The notes: generated from the letters alone by a model not told the origin. A stretch of DNA of 64,000 nucleotides from Pseudogulbenkiania subflava DSM 22618 (GCF_900177275.1 NZ_FXAG01000003.1:251008-315007); one strand, 5' to 3'; counted from the first letter of the stretch, positions 31,280 through 42,482 are shown. A program made the numbers and translations.

Positions 31280-31898
31280 TGCGCCACGATCCTCACCAGA
31301 TGACGCTCGGCGTCGAGGCCCGGCACGGTGAGCGGCACCACTTCAGCAACACCGAAGCCTTCCGGCAGCATGGCGATTTCCTCGTAGGGGTAGACCCCTT
31401 TCATGGCGACGTACTGGCCGCCCGGCGCCAGCAGGTGGCGGGTGAGCTTGACGAACTCGGCCAACTCGGCGAAGGCTCGGCTGGTGATGCGATCGAATTT
31501 CTGTTCCGGCTGGTAGGCTTCGACGCGGTTGGTCACCACCTCGACATTGTCGAGCTTGAGCTCGATCACCGCCTGGCGCAGGAAGGTGGTCTTCTTGTGG
31601 TTGGAATCGAGCAGCACGACCTGGAGGTCGGGACGGGCGATCGCCGCCGGGATGCCAGGCATGCCGCCGCCGGAACCGACGTCCAGCAGGCGCGTGCCGC
31701 CGGCCAGCTGCGGCACCAGCGTCAGGCTGTCGAGCAGGTGGTAGCTGACCATGCGCTCTTCTTCGCGCACCGCGGTCAGGTTGTAGGTCTGGTTCCACTT
31801 GGCCAGCAGTGCGAGGTAGGACTCGAGCCGGGCGATTTGTTCTTGGGTCAGGTCGAGCTTCAGTTCGGCCAGACCGTGAGTCAGTTCTGCAATATGTG

Positions 31899-31902
<4 letters not shown>
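31276..31902 (-). CDS. rsmG: 16S rRNA (guanine527-N7)-methyltransferase
   Basis: 208 residues. SAM-binding [17 protein letters not shown], and [13 protein letters not shown], both typical of RsmG (GidB). Overlaps both mnmG and parA by four bases, so the mnmG-rsmG-parA-parB set is probably one transcript. Confidence 0.97.
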
Positions 31903-33791
<1,889 letters not shown>

Positions 33792-33984
33792 GGCTGGTGA
33801 GCGCGCTGCGAACGAAAAACGGCGTATTTTACGTCAAAACCGCTGTTCTGATAAGTGATTGATTTGCTTGATTCTCCCTGTCACGGCGGCGACCACGCAC
33901 CGTCACGCCACTGTCATCGCGACGACACGGTTTCGTCAAACAGGCGCTTTAGCATGGTCCTCACGTCACGAGGGAGACCACTCC

Positions 33985-34734
33985 ATGCTGCTCAACGAAA
34001 GCCTCGCCCCCCGCAGCAAACCGCGCCTGAGCGTGCGGCTTGCCGATAACCCGCAGGATATCCGCCGCGCCCAGAAGCTGCGCTTCGACGTGTTCGCCGG
34101 CGAAATGGGCGCCCGGCTCGGCTCCAGCCACCTCGGCATCGACTGCGACGACTACGATGCGTTGTGCGACCACCTGATCGTCGAGGACGCCACCAGCGGC
34201 ATGGTGGTCGGTACCTACCGCATGCTGCCGCCGGCGGCGGCGCGACGCGCACCCAGCCTCTACTCCGAACACGAGTTCGACCTCGGCCGGCTGGCGCACG
34301 TGCGCGACCGCCTGCTTGAGGTCGGCCGCTCCTGCGTGCACCAGGATTTCCGCTCCGGCGCGGTGATCGCGCTGCTGTGGGCCGGTCTGGCCGACTACGT
34401 GCAGCAGCAGGGCTGCGACTACCTGGCCGGCTGCGCCAGCGTCAGTCTGGCCGACGGCGGCCACCAGGCGGTCAGCCTGTATCGTCAGATCGAGGCCAAG
34501 CACCTGGCACCGGCGGAGTGGCGCGTCACACCGCACCTGGCGCTGCCGCTCGACCGCGTACGCGACGACGCCGCACCGGCGCCGCTGCCTCCGCTGATCA
34601 AGGGCTATTTGCGCGCCGGCGCCTTCGTCTGCGGCGAGCCGGCCTGGGACCCGGATTTCAACTGCGCCGACTTCTTCATGTTGCTGCCGATGGACCGTCT
34701 CAACGGCCGCCATAACCGTCACTTCGTCGGCTGA
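33985..34734 (+). CDS. GNAT-type N-acyltransferase (OlsB-like)
   Basis: 249 residues from the ATG at 33985, which has AGGGAG at good spacing; the longer upstream frame has no support. The body (LRFDVFAGEMGARLG, DHLIVEDATSGMVVGTYRML, VGRSCVHQDFRSGAVI) matches the ornithine-acyl-ACP acyltransferase/hemolysin-like family that begins ornithine-lipid synthesis. No olsA neighbour is seen, so the exact substrate is inferred. Confidence 0.75.
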   Translation: MLLNESLAPRSKPRLSVRLADNPQDIRRAQKLRFDVFAGEMGARLGSSHLGIDCDDYDALCDHLIVEDATSGMVVGTYRMLPPAAARRAPSLYSEHEFDLGRLAHVRDRLLEVGRSCVHQDFRSGAVIALLWAGLADYVQQQGCDYLAGCASVSLADGGHQAVSLYRQIEAKHLAPAEWRVTPHLALPLDRVRDDAAPAPLPPLIKGYLRAGAFVCGEPAWDPDFNCADFFMLLPMDRLNGRHNRHFVG

Positions 34735-34831
34735 CGGGAACGTAGCGAACACGGGGTTGGCCGAGGGCACATCGGCCAACCTTTTGCGCATCACCGGTGA
34801 AACGGCGCGCGACAGGGCCTACAATGGCGCC

Positions 34832-35533
34832 ATGCAGCCCTACACCTTCACCCCCATCGGCCTGATCCGCTCGCCGTTCAAGGAAAAATTCGGCATCCCG
34901 CGCCAGCCGGCGCTGGCCAAGTCGGCCCGCATGACGCTCCAGCTGCTGCCGCCGTTCGACCAGCCCGACACTGTGCGCGGCCTCGAGGCGTTTTCCCACG
35001 TCTGGCTGCAGTTCGTGTTCCACGACACGCTGGCGCGCGGCTGGTCGCCGCTGGTGCGCCCGCCGCGCCTGGGCGGCAACGCCAAGGTCGGCGTCTTCGC
35101 CAGCCGCTCGACTCACCGCCCCAATCCGCTCGGGCTGTCGCTGGTGCCCTTGCTCGGCATCGACACCACGGCCGGTGTGACGCTGCAGCTGGCCGGCGCC
35201 GACCTGCTCGACGGCACGCCGGTGCTCGACATCAAGCCCTACATTCCCTTCGTCGAGGCGGTGCCCGACGCCCTGGGCGGCTTCGTCGACGGCCCGCCGC
35301 CGACGCTGACGGTGCGCTGGAGCGACACCGCACGGCAGCAGCTCGCCAGCCAGCCGGCCGCCACCGAACTGGCCTCCCTGATCGAGGACGTGCTGGCGCA
35401 GGACCCGCGCCCGGCCTACCAGGACGACCCGGAACGGGTCTACGGCGTGCGCCTCTATCACAGCAACGTGCGCTTCCGCATTGCCGCGGGCGTCGCCGAA
35501 GTACTTGAAATCGCCACCGTCGCCCCGAACTAA
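34832..35533 (+). CDS. trmO: tRNA (N6-threonylcarbamoyladenosine37-N6)-methyltransferase
   Basis: 233 residues from ATG 34832 (MQPYTFTPIGLIRSPFKEKF). The TsaA/TrmO core is clear: LEAFSHVWLQFVFH, FASRSTHRPNPLGLS and LDIKPYIPFVEAVPDA. It methylates t6A37 of tRNA-Thr in E. coli. The ribosome binding site is weak, and the longer frame to 34757 cannot be fully excluded. Confidence 0.88.
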   Translation: MQPYTFTPIGLIRSPFKEKFGIPRQPALAKSARMTLQLLPPFDQPDTVRGLEAFSHVWLQFVFHDTLARGWSPLVRPPRLGGNAKVGVFASRSTHRPNPLGLSLVPLLGIDTTAGVTLQLAGADLLDGTPVLDIKPYIPFVEAVPDALGGFVDGPPPTLTVRWSDTARQQLASQPAATELASLIEDVLAQDPRPAYQDDPERVYGVRLYHSNVRFRIAAGVAEVLEIATVAPN

Positions 35534-35590
35534 CCGATGTTGCATTGGTCATATCCGGGCAACACACCCCCTCTCACTGGAGAAACAGAC

Positions 35591-36499
35591 ATGACACCGC
35601 GTGCGAAGACGACCGTACTCGCCTTCACCCTGGTTACCCTGCTGGCGGCCCCGTTCAGCGAAGCCGCCCGCCTCGGCAAGAGCCGTAGCTCCGGCATGAT
35701 GCGCTCGGCGCCGACCCCGTCCTACCAAGCACCCGCCCCGCGCCCGCTGCCGAGCGCACCGGCGCCGGCACCGGTCAAGAAAGGCCCGGGCATCGGCACC
35801 GCCATCGCCGCCGGTGCGGCCGGCGCCGCCGCCGGCTACATGCTCGGCTCGGCCATGCACAACAACAACGCCCCCGCCTCGGCGCCGGCCACGCAACCGG
35901 CCGGCTCCAGCATTCCGTGGGGCACCATCGCCCTGCTCGGCCTGCTGCTGGTGGGGGGCCTGATGCTGTTCCGCCGCAAGGCCGGCAATCCGGCCGGCCA
36001 GGTGCCGCAAACCGCCGGCATGCCGAATGGCATGGCCCAGGAAGCGGCACGCTTCGAGCCGATTCCGAAGATCGGCTCCGGTTTCGGCACCACGCCGTCG
36101 TACGGGGGTGCGCCGATGGCAGCCTCCAGCCTTGCCCGCCTGCCGGACGGCACTGAAACGCCCAACTTCCTGCGCCAGGCCAAGGCCACCTTCCTGCACC
36201 TGCAGAGCCTGAACACGCCGGACAGCCTGGAGGAAATTCGCAAATACCTGACCCCGGACCTGTTCGAGGCCCTGCGCGCCGACATCGCCGGCAACGACGA
36301 CGTGGCCGACTTCCCGCAACTCGATTGCCAACTGATCGAGGCGGTCGAAGAAGGCGGCCGCTACATCGCCAGCGTGCGCTTCTCCGGCAGCGTCAGCGAG
36401 ACGGTCAACGCCGCCGCGGTGCCGTTCGGTGAAACCTGGCACTACATCAAGGACAAGAACGGCAGCCGCTGGCTGCTGGCCGGCATCCAGCAAGACTGA
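35591..36499 (+). CDS. Tim44-like domain protein
   Basis: 302 residues. Signal peptide (1-24), a Pro/Ala/Ser-rich segment, a Gly/Ala-rich membrane hairpin (GIGTAIAAGAAGAAAGYMLG) and a second membrane helix (WGTIALLGLLLVGGLMLF). The C-terminal Tim44-like domain (about 190-300) includes EEIRKYLTPDLFEALRADI and ETWHYIKDKNGSRWLLAGIQ. GGAG precedes the start. Bacterial relatives are inner-membrane proteins of uncertain role. Confidence 0.85.
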   Translation: MTPRAKTTVLAFTLVTLLAAPFSEAARLGKSRSSGMMRSAPTPSYQAPAPRPLPSAPAPAPVKKGPGIGTAIAAGAAGAAAGYMLGSAMHNNNAPASAPATQPAGSSIPWGTIALLGLLLVGGLMLFRRKAGNPAGQVPQTAGMPNGMAQEAARFEPIPKIGSGFGTTPSYGGAPMAASSLARLPDGTETPNFLRQAKATFLHLQSLNTPDSLEEIRKYLTPDLFEALRADIAGNDDVADFPQLDCQLIEAVEEGGRYIASVRFSGSVSETVNAAAVPFGETWHYIKDKNGSRWLLAGIQQD

Positions 36500-36521
36500 G
36501 CGGTCTGAATCGCCAAGCAAA

Positions 36522-36547
36522 ACGGGCGCCATGCGGCGCCCGTTTTT
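36522..36547 (+). terminator. Terminator after the Tim44-like gene
   Basis: ACGGGCGCC / GGCGCCCGT stem with a 4-nt loop followed by TTTT. Confidence 0.85.
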
Positions 36548-36622
36548 CATTTGCCCCCCGACTGGGCTAGACTGGAATACCGTTTGCTTGATAGCGCAGA
36601 CAGGAACCAAGGATAGTACTCG

Positions 36623-37828
36623 ATGACCCTCTCTGCCCCCCCGACTCCCCGCTTTGCCGGCCTGACCCTCGGCAGCCACTTCCAGCCGATCTACAGTTTG
36701 CCGCACCGCCGCACCGTGGGCATGGAGGCGCTGCTGCGCGCCAGCCGCGACGACAAGCCGCTCGACCCGGTCGAAGCCTACCAGGGACTCGACTCGCTGG
36801 AGCAGCGCCACCAGCTGGACCTGGCCGTATGCCAGCACCACATCCGCGGCTTCAACACTTTCCCGCACGAAAACCGCTGGCTGTTCCTCAACATGGACGC
36901 CGCCTCGCTGGCGCAGCCGGCCCATGCCGAAGCGCTGGCCAGCAGCATCATCCAGGCCGGCCTGCCGCCCTCCAGCGTGGTGCTGGAAGTCCCTGAGCGC
37001 GCGCTGGAATCGCAGGAGCAGCTGATCGACTGCGTCAAGCTGCTGCGCCAGGCCGGCTTTTTGATCGCCATTGACGACTTCGGCGTCAACCACTCCAACC
37101 TGGACCGGGTGTGCATGCTCGAGCCCGACCTGGTGAAGTTCGACCGCAACCTGCTCAGGAGCGCGGTCAACCAGACACGCACGCGCAACCTGCTGCCCCG
37201 TCTGGTCCACTTGATGCACGAAATTGGTGCACTGGTGGTCGAGGAAGGCATCGAAACCGAGAAGGACGTGCTGATCGCGCTGGAATCCGGCTGCGATCTG
37301 GTCCAGGGCTACTACATCTCGCGCCCGCACGAACAGCCGGAAAATGATATCATCATCACCCCGCGCATCGATGCGCGCTGGGACGAACTGATGGTGCGCG
37401 AACTGCTCAAGCGCAAGCTGACGCGACGACAACTGGAACTGGCACGGCAATCCTTCGTGCAGACCGCCATCGCGCTGATGCAGGGCACGCCGTTTCTGCA
37501 TGCCGCCACGCCGATGCTGAACATGCCGGACGTGATCCGCTGCTTCCTGCTCGACAGCGCGGGACGCCAGATCGGCCAGAATCTCAACTCGCTGCAGCCA
37601 TCGGCGCCGGAAGACCCCAAGCTCGCCCCGCTGACCGACACCACCGGGGCGATCTGGTCTCGCCGTGCCTACTTCCAGCACGCCATCGACCAGCCCGGCG
37701 TGCTGTACATGAGCGACCCCTACCTGTCGATGACCGACACCCGCAGCTGTGTGACGTTGTCGATGGCGATCGAGATCGACGAGGCGATGCACGTGCTGTG
37801 CGCCGATGTGCTGGTGGCGCGCAACTGA
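36623..37828 (+). CDS. EAL-domain c-di-GMP phosphodiesterase with C-terminal sensor domain
   Basis: 401 residues. The EAL domain (about 10-245) has MEALLRA, LNMD, DDFGVNHSNLDRV, PDLVKFDRNLL, VEEGIET and VQGYYISRP, so most metal- and substrate-binding residues are intact and activity is likely. The C-terminal 150 residues resemble the PAS/Cache-like YkuI C-terminal domain (DPYLSMTDTRSCVTLSMAI). Standalone gene between two terminators. It could lower c-di-GMP and thereby affect the LapD/LapG system encoded downstream (inference). Confidence 0.85.
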   Translation: MTLSAPPTPRFAGLTLGSHFQPIYSLPHRRTVGMEALLRASRDDKPLDPVEAYQGLDSLEQRHQLDLAVCQHHIRGFNTFPHENRWLFLNMDAASLAQPAHAEALASSIIQAGLPPSSVVLEVPERALESQEQLIDCVKLLRQAGFLIAIDDFGVNHSNLDRVCMLEPDLVKFDRNLLRSAVNQTRTRNLLPRLVHLMHEIGALVVEEGIETEKDVLIALESGCDLVQGYYISRPHEQPENDIIITPRIDARWDELMVRELLKRKLTRRQLELARQSFVQTAIALMQGTPFLHAATPMLNMPDVIRCFLLDSAGRQIGQNLNSLQPSAPEDPKLAPLTDTTGAIWSRRAYFQHAIDQPGVLYMSDPYLSMTDTRSCVTLSMAIEIDEAMHVLCADVLVARN

Positions 37829-37848
37829 ACGAAGACGTCTGCCGACGC

Positions 37849-37877
37849 AAAAACGGACCGCGCTGCGGTCCGTTTTT
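37849..37877. terminator. Bidirectional terminator between the EAL and dolP genes
   Basis: AAAAACGGACCGC / GCGGTCCGTTTTT stem with a 3-nt loop; A- and T-runs at both ends serve the two convergent genes. Confidence 0.9.
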
Positions 37878-37896
37878 CATGGTGAAACCGTGCGCC

Positions 37897-38478
37897 TCAG
37901 GGCTGCACTTCGCTGATGTATTCGAACAGCGTCACCACTTTCTGTACCCCGGAGGTCTGGCTCACCACCTTGGCAGCGGCCTCGCCCTCGGCCTGGGTGA
38001 CCAGGCCCATCATGTAGACCACGCCGCGCTCGGTCACGATCTTGATAGTCTGCGGCGAGAAGCCCTTGCCGTCGAACAGACGGGTACGGACCTTGGTGGT
38101 GATCCAGGTGTCGTTGTTGCGCTCGGACAGCGCCGAGGAACCCGCCACCACGGTATGGTTGTAGACCTTGCGCACGTTGGGCGTGCCACGCACGATCAGC
38201 TCGGCCTGCTCGCGTGCCGCTTCCGAGGGTACTTCGCCGCTCATCAGCACGGCCCGGTTGTAGCTGGCGATGTTGATGTGGGCCGAAGGCAGCTTGGCGC
38301 TCACTTGGTCCGAGGCCTTCAGCTCGATGGCCTGGTCATCGATATAGGCCCCGCTGGTGCGGCGATCGGTCGCCACCGCCGCCCCCGCCGCCGCACCGCC
38401 CACCACGAGCGGCACGCAGGCGCTCATCCCTACGCTCAACAGGGCTACGCTGGCCAGCAGCACGAGTTTGCGTCGCAT
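37897..38478 (-). CDS. dolP: BON-domain lipoprotein (DolP/YraP-like)
   Basis: 193 residues. Lipoprotein signal with a cysteine in SVGMSACVPLVVGG, then two BON domains (DQVSAKLPSAHINIASYNRA and WITTKVRTRLFDGKG...). The start at 38478 has a GGGAGGGGAATGAC leader and nearly abuts the diaA stop. In E. coli DolP (YraP) supports outer-membrane integrity, and the same gene order yraN-diaA-yraP is seen there. Confidence 0.88.
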   Translation of the reverse strand: MRRKLVLLASVALLSVGMSACVPLVVGGAAAGAAVATDRRTSGAYIDDQAIELKASDQVSAKLPSAHINIASYNRAVLMSGEVPSEAAREQAELIVRGTPNVRKVYNHTVVAGSSALSERNNDTWITTKVRTRLFDGKGFSPQTIKIVTERGVVYMMGLVTQAEGEAAAKVVSQTSGVQKVVTLFEYISEVQP

Positions 38479-38479
38479 G

Positions 38480-39070
38480 TCATTCCCCTCCCAGCAGCAT
38501 GTAATCGATGGCGTCACACAGGGCGTGGATCAGCAGGATGTGGACTTCCTGGATACGCGCGGTACGCGAAACCGGCACGTTGAGCTGGATGTCGTCGGCG
38601 CTGAGGATCTCGCCGATCTTGCCGCCGTCCTTGCCGGTCAGCGCGATCACACCCATGCCGCGCTCGTGGGCAGCGTAGATGGCTTCGATCACGTTGGCCG
38701 AATTGCCGGAAGTGGAAATCGCCAGCAGCAAGTCGTTGGTATGGCCCAGCGCGCGCACCTGCTTCGAGAACACCATGTCGAAGTCGTAATCGTTGCCGAT
38801 GGCGGTCAACGCCGAGCTGTCGGTGGCCAGCGACAACGCCGCCAGACCCGGACGCTCCTTCTCGAAGCGGCCGACCATCTCGGCGGCGAAGTGCTGGGCG
38901 TCGGCGGCGGAACCGCCATTACCGCAGGCCAGAATCTTGCCTTCGTTCATCAGGCAGGCCACCATCCGTTCCGCCGCAGCCGCGACGGCCGGCGACAGCT
39001 GCTCCATCGTCTCCTGCTTGGCCGCGATGCTTTCCAGAAAGTGTCCGTTGACGCGTTCGATCAGGTCCAT
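38480..39070 (-). CDS. diaA: SIS-domain protein DiaA (DnaA initiator-associating / phosphoheptose-isomerase-like)
   Basis: 196 residues from the ATG at 39070, preceded by AAAAGGA. SIS motifs ILACGNGGSAADAQHFA and LLLAISTSGNSANVIEAI. DiaA and GmhA are close relatives; the position between yraN and dolP favours DiaA, which stimulates DnaA assembly at oriC. A sugar-isomerase role cannot be excluded from sequence alone. Confidence 0.82.
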   Translation of the reverse strand: MDLIERVNGHFLESIAAKQETMEQLSPAVAAAAERMVACLMNEGKILACGNGGSAADAQHFAAEMVGRFEKERPGLAALSLATDSSALTAIGNDYDFDMVFSKQVRALGHTNDLLLAISTSGNSANVIEAIYAAHERGMGVIALTGKDGGKIGEILSADDIQLNVPVSRTARIQEVHILLIHALCDAIDYMLLGGE

Positions 39071-39096
39071 GTCCATCCTTTTGTATCCGACGTAGC

Positions 39097-39432
39097 TTAC
39101 GCCAGTATGTTCTTGAGCCATTCGGGGGCTCCGTTACCGTGCGACAGCACGGCATCAAAGCGGCAGGGGGCGTCGATACCCCTGGAACTGAGGTAGACCC
39201 CTGCCGCCAGCGTGAGTTTCCGCAACTTGGCCGGCGTGATGCTGGCGGCGGCGCCGCCGAAGCGCTGATCGGCACGGTGGCGCACCTCGACGAATACCCA
39301 GTATTCGCGGTCGCGCATCACGAGGTCGATCTCGCCGCCCTTGCATTGCCAGTTGCGTTCGACCAGCCGCAACCCCTGCTGCTGCAGGAAAGCCAGCGCC
39401 CGGTCTTCAGCCTGCCGGCCCAGTTCGTTCAT
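39097..39432 (-). CDS. yraN: YraN/UPF0102 family putative endonuclease
   Basis: 111 residues. [16 protein letters not shown], then [22 protein letters not shown]: the E-x(n)-D...EVR arrangement is a PD-(D/E)XK core. Overlaps lpoA by four bases. Physiological role poorly defined in all bacteria. Confidence 0.92.
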   Translation of the reverse strand: MNELGRQAEDRALAFLQQQGLRLVERNWQCKGGEIDLVMRDREYWVFVEVRHRADQRFGGAAASITPAKLRKLTLAAGVYLSSRGIDAPCRFDAVLSHGNGAPEWLKNILA

Positions 39433-40535
39433 TGCAGGCCGTCCGCGCCGAGCACCGCCAGCGGCAGCTGGCGCGTGAACTGGCGGTCGCGCCCGAGCTG
39501 GAGGTCGCCGGTCACGCCGTCCAGACGCAGCGAAGCCGGGCTCGCCTTGGGATTGGCCAGCAGCAACGCCAGCCGGTAGGCATCGATACCCAGCGCGTAG
39601 AGGCGCTCGGTCTGCATCGTCAGTGCGCCCTCGGGACGCGGGTAGCGCCTGACCGCCTCATGCTGCGGCAACAGGAACCACGGCATGTCGATCAGACGCA
39701 CATTGTTGAGCGCCGCCGGTGGGTGGCGGCTGTTCAGCTGCGAGGTAGCGTACGTTGGCAGATCGGCGGGCAAGGCCTGCTTGACCGCCGCCGCCTCGCT
39801 GTCGTCGACGGCGAGGAACACTGCGTCACCTTGCGCCGCAGCGGCCGACAGGGTGGCCGGGGCGGCACCGGCCAGTTCCACCACTCGGGGGCTCTTGCCT
39901 CCCAGCCCCTGCCAGCGCTCGACGAAGGCCTTGCGCAGGCGCGCCGACAGCGCATCTTGCGACGCCACCAGCAGCGGGTTGCGTCGCCCGTCGTCGTACA
40001 TCATCCCGGCGATCTGTTGCGCCTCACCCTCGACGACCAAGGCCAGACTGTAGAGCTTGGGATTGGCCGGCACACCGGGATCCAGTGCGTTGAGCGCCAG
40101 CGTCGGCACTTTCACCAGCGGCGCCACGGCGGCAATGCCGGGCCGCGTCAGGGGGCCGATCACGACGTTCACGCCGGCGGCCAGTGCCGCCTGGTAGCGA
40201 GCCGCCACGTTATCCTCGTCGGCAGCCTCCACCACGACGTCGGCCTTGCCGTCGACTGCGGCGGCAGCTTCGATGCCCTGGCGCACCACCTCGGCGGCGT
40301 CGCCGAGACGGGCAGACCCTAGCGGCAGCAGCACGCCGATGCGCGGTTTGGCACGAGGCGCCGGCGCGACGACGGGCTTGCCCGCTGGAGCCGCCACCGT
40401 GTGCGGCGCGCTGGCAGCGGCCCTAGCCTTGAGCGGCGCCGCATTGAGTTGGATGATATAGTCCGGTACCTGTGCCTGGGCCGCGCCCAGCCAGGCCGTC
40501 AACACGCCAACCAACAGCGAGGCCATTCTTTGCAT
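39429..40535 (-). CDS. lpoA: Penicillin-binding protein activator LpoA-like
   Basis: 368 residues from the ATG at 40535 (an in-frame GTG at 40550 is the alternative). Signal peptide ([18 protein letters not shown]) and a periplasmic-binding-protein-like domain ([37 protein letters not shown]). It lacks the long N-terminal TPR part of E. coli LpoA, as in other betaproteobacteria, and there is no clear lipobox Cys. Expected to activate a class A PBP from the periplasm. Confidence 0.82.
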   Translation of the reverse strand: MQRMASLLVGVLTAWLGAAQAQVPDYIIQLNAAPLKARAAASAPHTVAAPAGKPVVAPAPRAKPRIGVLLPLGSARLGDAAEVVRQGIEAAAAVDGKADVVVEAADEDNVAARYQAALAAGVNVVIGPLTRPGIAAVAPLVKVPTLALNALDPGVPANPKLYSLALVVEGEAQQIAGMMYDDGRRNPLLVASQDALSARLRKAFVERWQGLGGKSPRVVELAGAAPATLSAAAAQGDAVFLAVDDSEAAAVKQALPADLPTYATSQLNSRHPPAALNNVRLIDMPWFLLPQHEAVRRYPRPEGALTMQTERLYALGIDAYRLALLLANPKASPASLRLDGVTGDLQLGRDRQFTRQLPLAVLGADGLQ

Positions 40536-40550
40536 ACGTCGTTTGCTCAC

Positions 40551-41429
40551 TTGCTTGAATCTGCTCGGGAAAGTTTCACTCGCGGCACATTATATGTGGT
40601 GGCCACGCCCATTGGAAATCTGGCCGACATCACCGCGCGCGCGCTGGCAGCCTTCAGCGTGGCGGACGTGATCTGCGCCGAGGACACCCGCGTGACCGGC
40701 CACCTGCTGTCGGCCTACGGTATCAGCGCCAAGCTGGTGAGCCTGCGCGAGCACAACGAGCGCGCCATGGCAGAGCAGGTGATCCGCTGGCTCTCCGAGG
40801 ACAAGATTGTGGTACAGGTGTCCGACGCCGGCACCCCGGCGGTGTCCGACCCCGGCGCCCGCCTGGCCGAAGCGGTGCATCGCGCCGGCCGACGGGTGTG
40901 CCCGATCCCCGGCCCGTCGGCCGTGGTGGCGGCGCTGTCCGCCAGTGGCCTATCAACAACTTCCTTCCTGTTCCACGGATTCCTGCCACCCAAATCGGGC
41001 GAGCGGCGCCGGGTGCTGGCCGGCTGGCGTGACGCGCCGTTCTGCGTGGCCTGCTACGAGGCCCCGCATCGACTGCTCGACACGCTGGAAGACATCGTCG
41101 CCGAACTGGGGCCGGAACGGCCGCTGATGCTGGCGCGCGAACTGACCAAGACCTTCGAAACCATACGCCATCTGCCGGCCGGGGCGATGCGGGACTGGGT
41201 GACGTCCGACAGTAACCAGCAGCGCGGCGAAATCGTGCTGATCATCGATGCCGCGCCTCCGCTGGATGAACCGGAAGCCCTGGACGAACAGACCCTGCAC
41301 ACACTGGCGGTGCTGGCTGCCGAGCTGCCCACCAAGCAGGCCGCCACGCTGGCGGCACAGATCACCGGCGCCAACCGCAAAGTGCTGTACGATCGCGCCC
41401 TTGCCATGAAGAATGCGGATAAGGACTGA
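40551..41429 (+). CDS. rsmI: 16S rRNA (cytidine1402-2'-O)-methyltransferase
   Basis: 292 residues from a TTG at 40551. TLYVVATPIGNLADITARAL, VSDAGTPAVSDPGARL and PGPSAVVAALSASGL are the YraL/RsmI signature. No ATG lies near the conserved N-terminus, so a TTG start (reading MLESARESFTRG) is the best choice. It starts back to back with lpoA on the other strand, so each gene's leader lies in the other gene. Confidence 0.9.
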   Translation: MLESARESFTRGTLYVVATPIGNLADITARALAAFSVADVICAEDTRVTGHLLSAYGISAKLVSLREHNERAMAEQVIRWLSEDKIVVQVSDAGTPAVSDPGARLAEAVHRAGRRVCPIPGPSAVVAALSASGLSTTSFLFHGFLPPKSGERRRVLAGWRDAPFCVACYEAPHRLLDTLEDIVAELGPERPLMLARELTKTFETIRHLPAGAMRDWVTSDSNQQRGEIVLIIDAAPPLDEPEALDEQTLHTLAVLAAELPTKQAATLAAQITGANRKVLYDRALAMKNADKD

Positions 41430-41483
41430 CGCGCCACGCATTTACAAGCGCGATGGCATTGGGTAAACTGCCTTCTCTTTCCT

Positions 41484-41568
41484 GCCCGGGTGGCGAAATT
41501 GGTAGACGCAGGGGACTCAAAATCCCCCGCCGCAAGGTGTGCCGGTTCGAGTCCGGCCCCGGGCACCA
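41484..41568 (+). tRNA. tRNA-Leu (CAA)
   Basis: 85 nt including an encoded CCA end. Acceptor arms GCCCGGG and CCCGGGC pair. The anticodon stem-loop GGGGA-CTCAAAA-TCCCC gives anticodon CAA. A variable arm of class II type and the GGTTCGAGTCC T-arm are present. Its 3' half is the integration site of the downstream element and is duplicated at 53799. Confidence 0.97.
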
Positions 41569-41643
41569 AGCCTTACCAGATAAGGCTCGCAGGGAAACAC
41601 GATCAAGCGCCGCAAGGCGCTTTTTTGTTGCCTGTCGCCCGGC
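41513..41643 (+). repeat. attL: 131-bp direct repeat overlapping the tRNA-Leu 3' half
   Basis: Identical over 131 bp to 53799-53929. It begins within the anticodon stem, covers the tRNA 3' end and continues through a terminator hairpin to CGCCCGGC. Sequence outside it diverges at once on both sides. This defines the ends of the integrative element. Confidence 0.93.
41605..41626 (+). terminator. Terminator after tRNA-Leu
   Basis: AAGCGCC-GCAA-GGCGCTT followed by TTTT. The same hairpin is in the attR copy (53891-53912). Confidence 0.85.
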
Positions 41644-41646
41644 TCT

Positions 41647-41666
41647 GGTGTCTATTCGTTGTCTAG
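41647..41666 (+). repeat. Left arm-type site of the integrative element
   Basis: GGTGTCTATTCGTTGTCTAG, 19/20 identical in the same orientation to 53652-53671 near attR and 19/20 in inverted orientation to 48853-48872. A further partial copy (AGACACC motifs) lies at 41690-41715. Position just inside att suits integrase arm-binding sites. Confidence 0.6.
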
Positions 41667-41786
41667 ACGGCACCGCCTGGGGCGCGAGACTAGGCACCAG
41701 ACACCAGCAGACACCGTTCTCCCCTCCTCCCAGCGTGCTAAACAAGAATGGCGACCATGTGGCCGAACCACGCAAAGGAGGAGATC

Positions 41787-42041
41787 ATGCAGCACGCCAG
41801 CACGAATTTCGTTTGGCGGGGAACGTTCAGCGTTACCGGCGGCATCGCTGAATTCACCATCGACTATGGCACGAAAAGGGCAGAGATCAGGCTGGAAAAT
41901 CTGGAAATTCCTGACGACCCGGCAACACCATGGAAGCCCTTCTATCAGGAGCGCATGAAGGAATTGTTCGAAGCGATCTTGGATAAAAACACGAGTTGGC
42001 AGGATCAGTTCCCACCGCCCACCACGGACGATACCGCATAA
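41787..42041 (+). CDS. Hypothetical protein next to attL
   Basis: 84 residues from the ATG at 41787, which follows an excellent AAAGGAGGAG site. Predicted mostly beta at the N-terminus (FVWRGTFSVTGGIAEFTIDYG) and helical later. A hairpin terminator follows the stop directly. I do not recognise a family. Cargo gene of the satellite, first at the tRNA end. Confidence 0.6.
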   Translation: MQHASTNFVWRGTFSVTGGIAEFTIDYGTKRAEIRLENLEIPDDPATPWKPFYQERMKELFEAILDKNTSWQDQFPPPTTDDTA

Positions 42042-42045
42042 CGAA

Positions 42046-42070
42046 AAAGCCCGGTCAATCACCGGGCTTT
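42046..42070 (+). terminator. Terminator after the first cargo gene
   Basis: AAAGCCCGGT-CAATC-ACCGGGCTTT, a perfect 10-bp stem. Confidence 0.75.
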
Positions 42071-42290
42071 CTATTCCTGGCTGTCACATCGGTGCTACTA
42101 AAGCCAAGTGTCCACGCGGAGGGGCTACCGTGGGTGCACAGCATAGTCTAGGATTAGGTTGAGGAGCCCACAATGACATTGGAAAGGCTTTGCAAAGGCT
42201 AGACCTAAGCACATACAATGGCGTCGAGCAGTAGACTTCTACCGCGATAGCGACCAGAGAAGCAGGTGACGTAACCTGTGGAGGCCTGAT

Positions 42291-42482
42291 ATGTCGAATG
42301 CAAACAAAACACCTGAACTTTCGAAACTGGAAAGATTTGCTAAGCGACTACGTGAAAATTCCGATATTTACAAAATCGACCCGAAGTATGGAACTATACG
42401 TTTAGACGCTTCCAATCCAAAAACAGTAAAAGAAATTCAGCAGGTTGCAAAAAAATTCTTCAAAGCAATTCATAATAAATAA
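42291..42482 (+). CDS. Small basic hypothetical protein
   Basis: 63 residues, rich in Lys (VKEIQQVAKKFFKAIHNK), mostly helical, with a GGAGG ribosome binding site. Lower GC than the backbone. It lies four bases ahead of a membrane-protein gene, suggesting a two-gene module. Family not recognised. Confidence 0.5.
   Translation: MSNANKTPELSKLERFAKRLRENSDIYKIDPKYGTIRLDASNPKTVKEIQQVAKKFFKAIHNK

Noticed and set aside
35549..37792. Minus-strand 747-codon open frame
   Set aside because: Covers the Tim44-like and EAL genes in antisense and crosses a strong terminator; composition is shadow-like.
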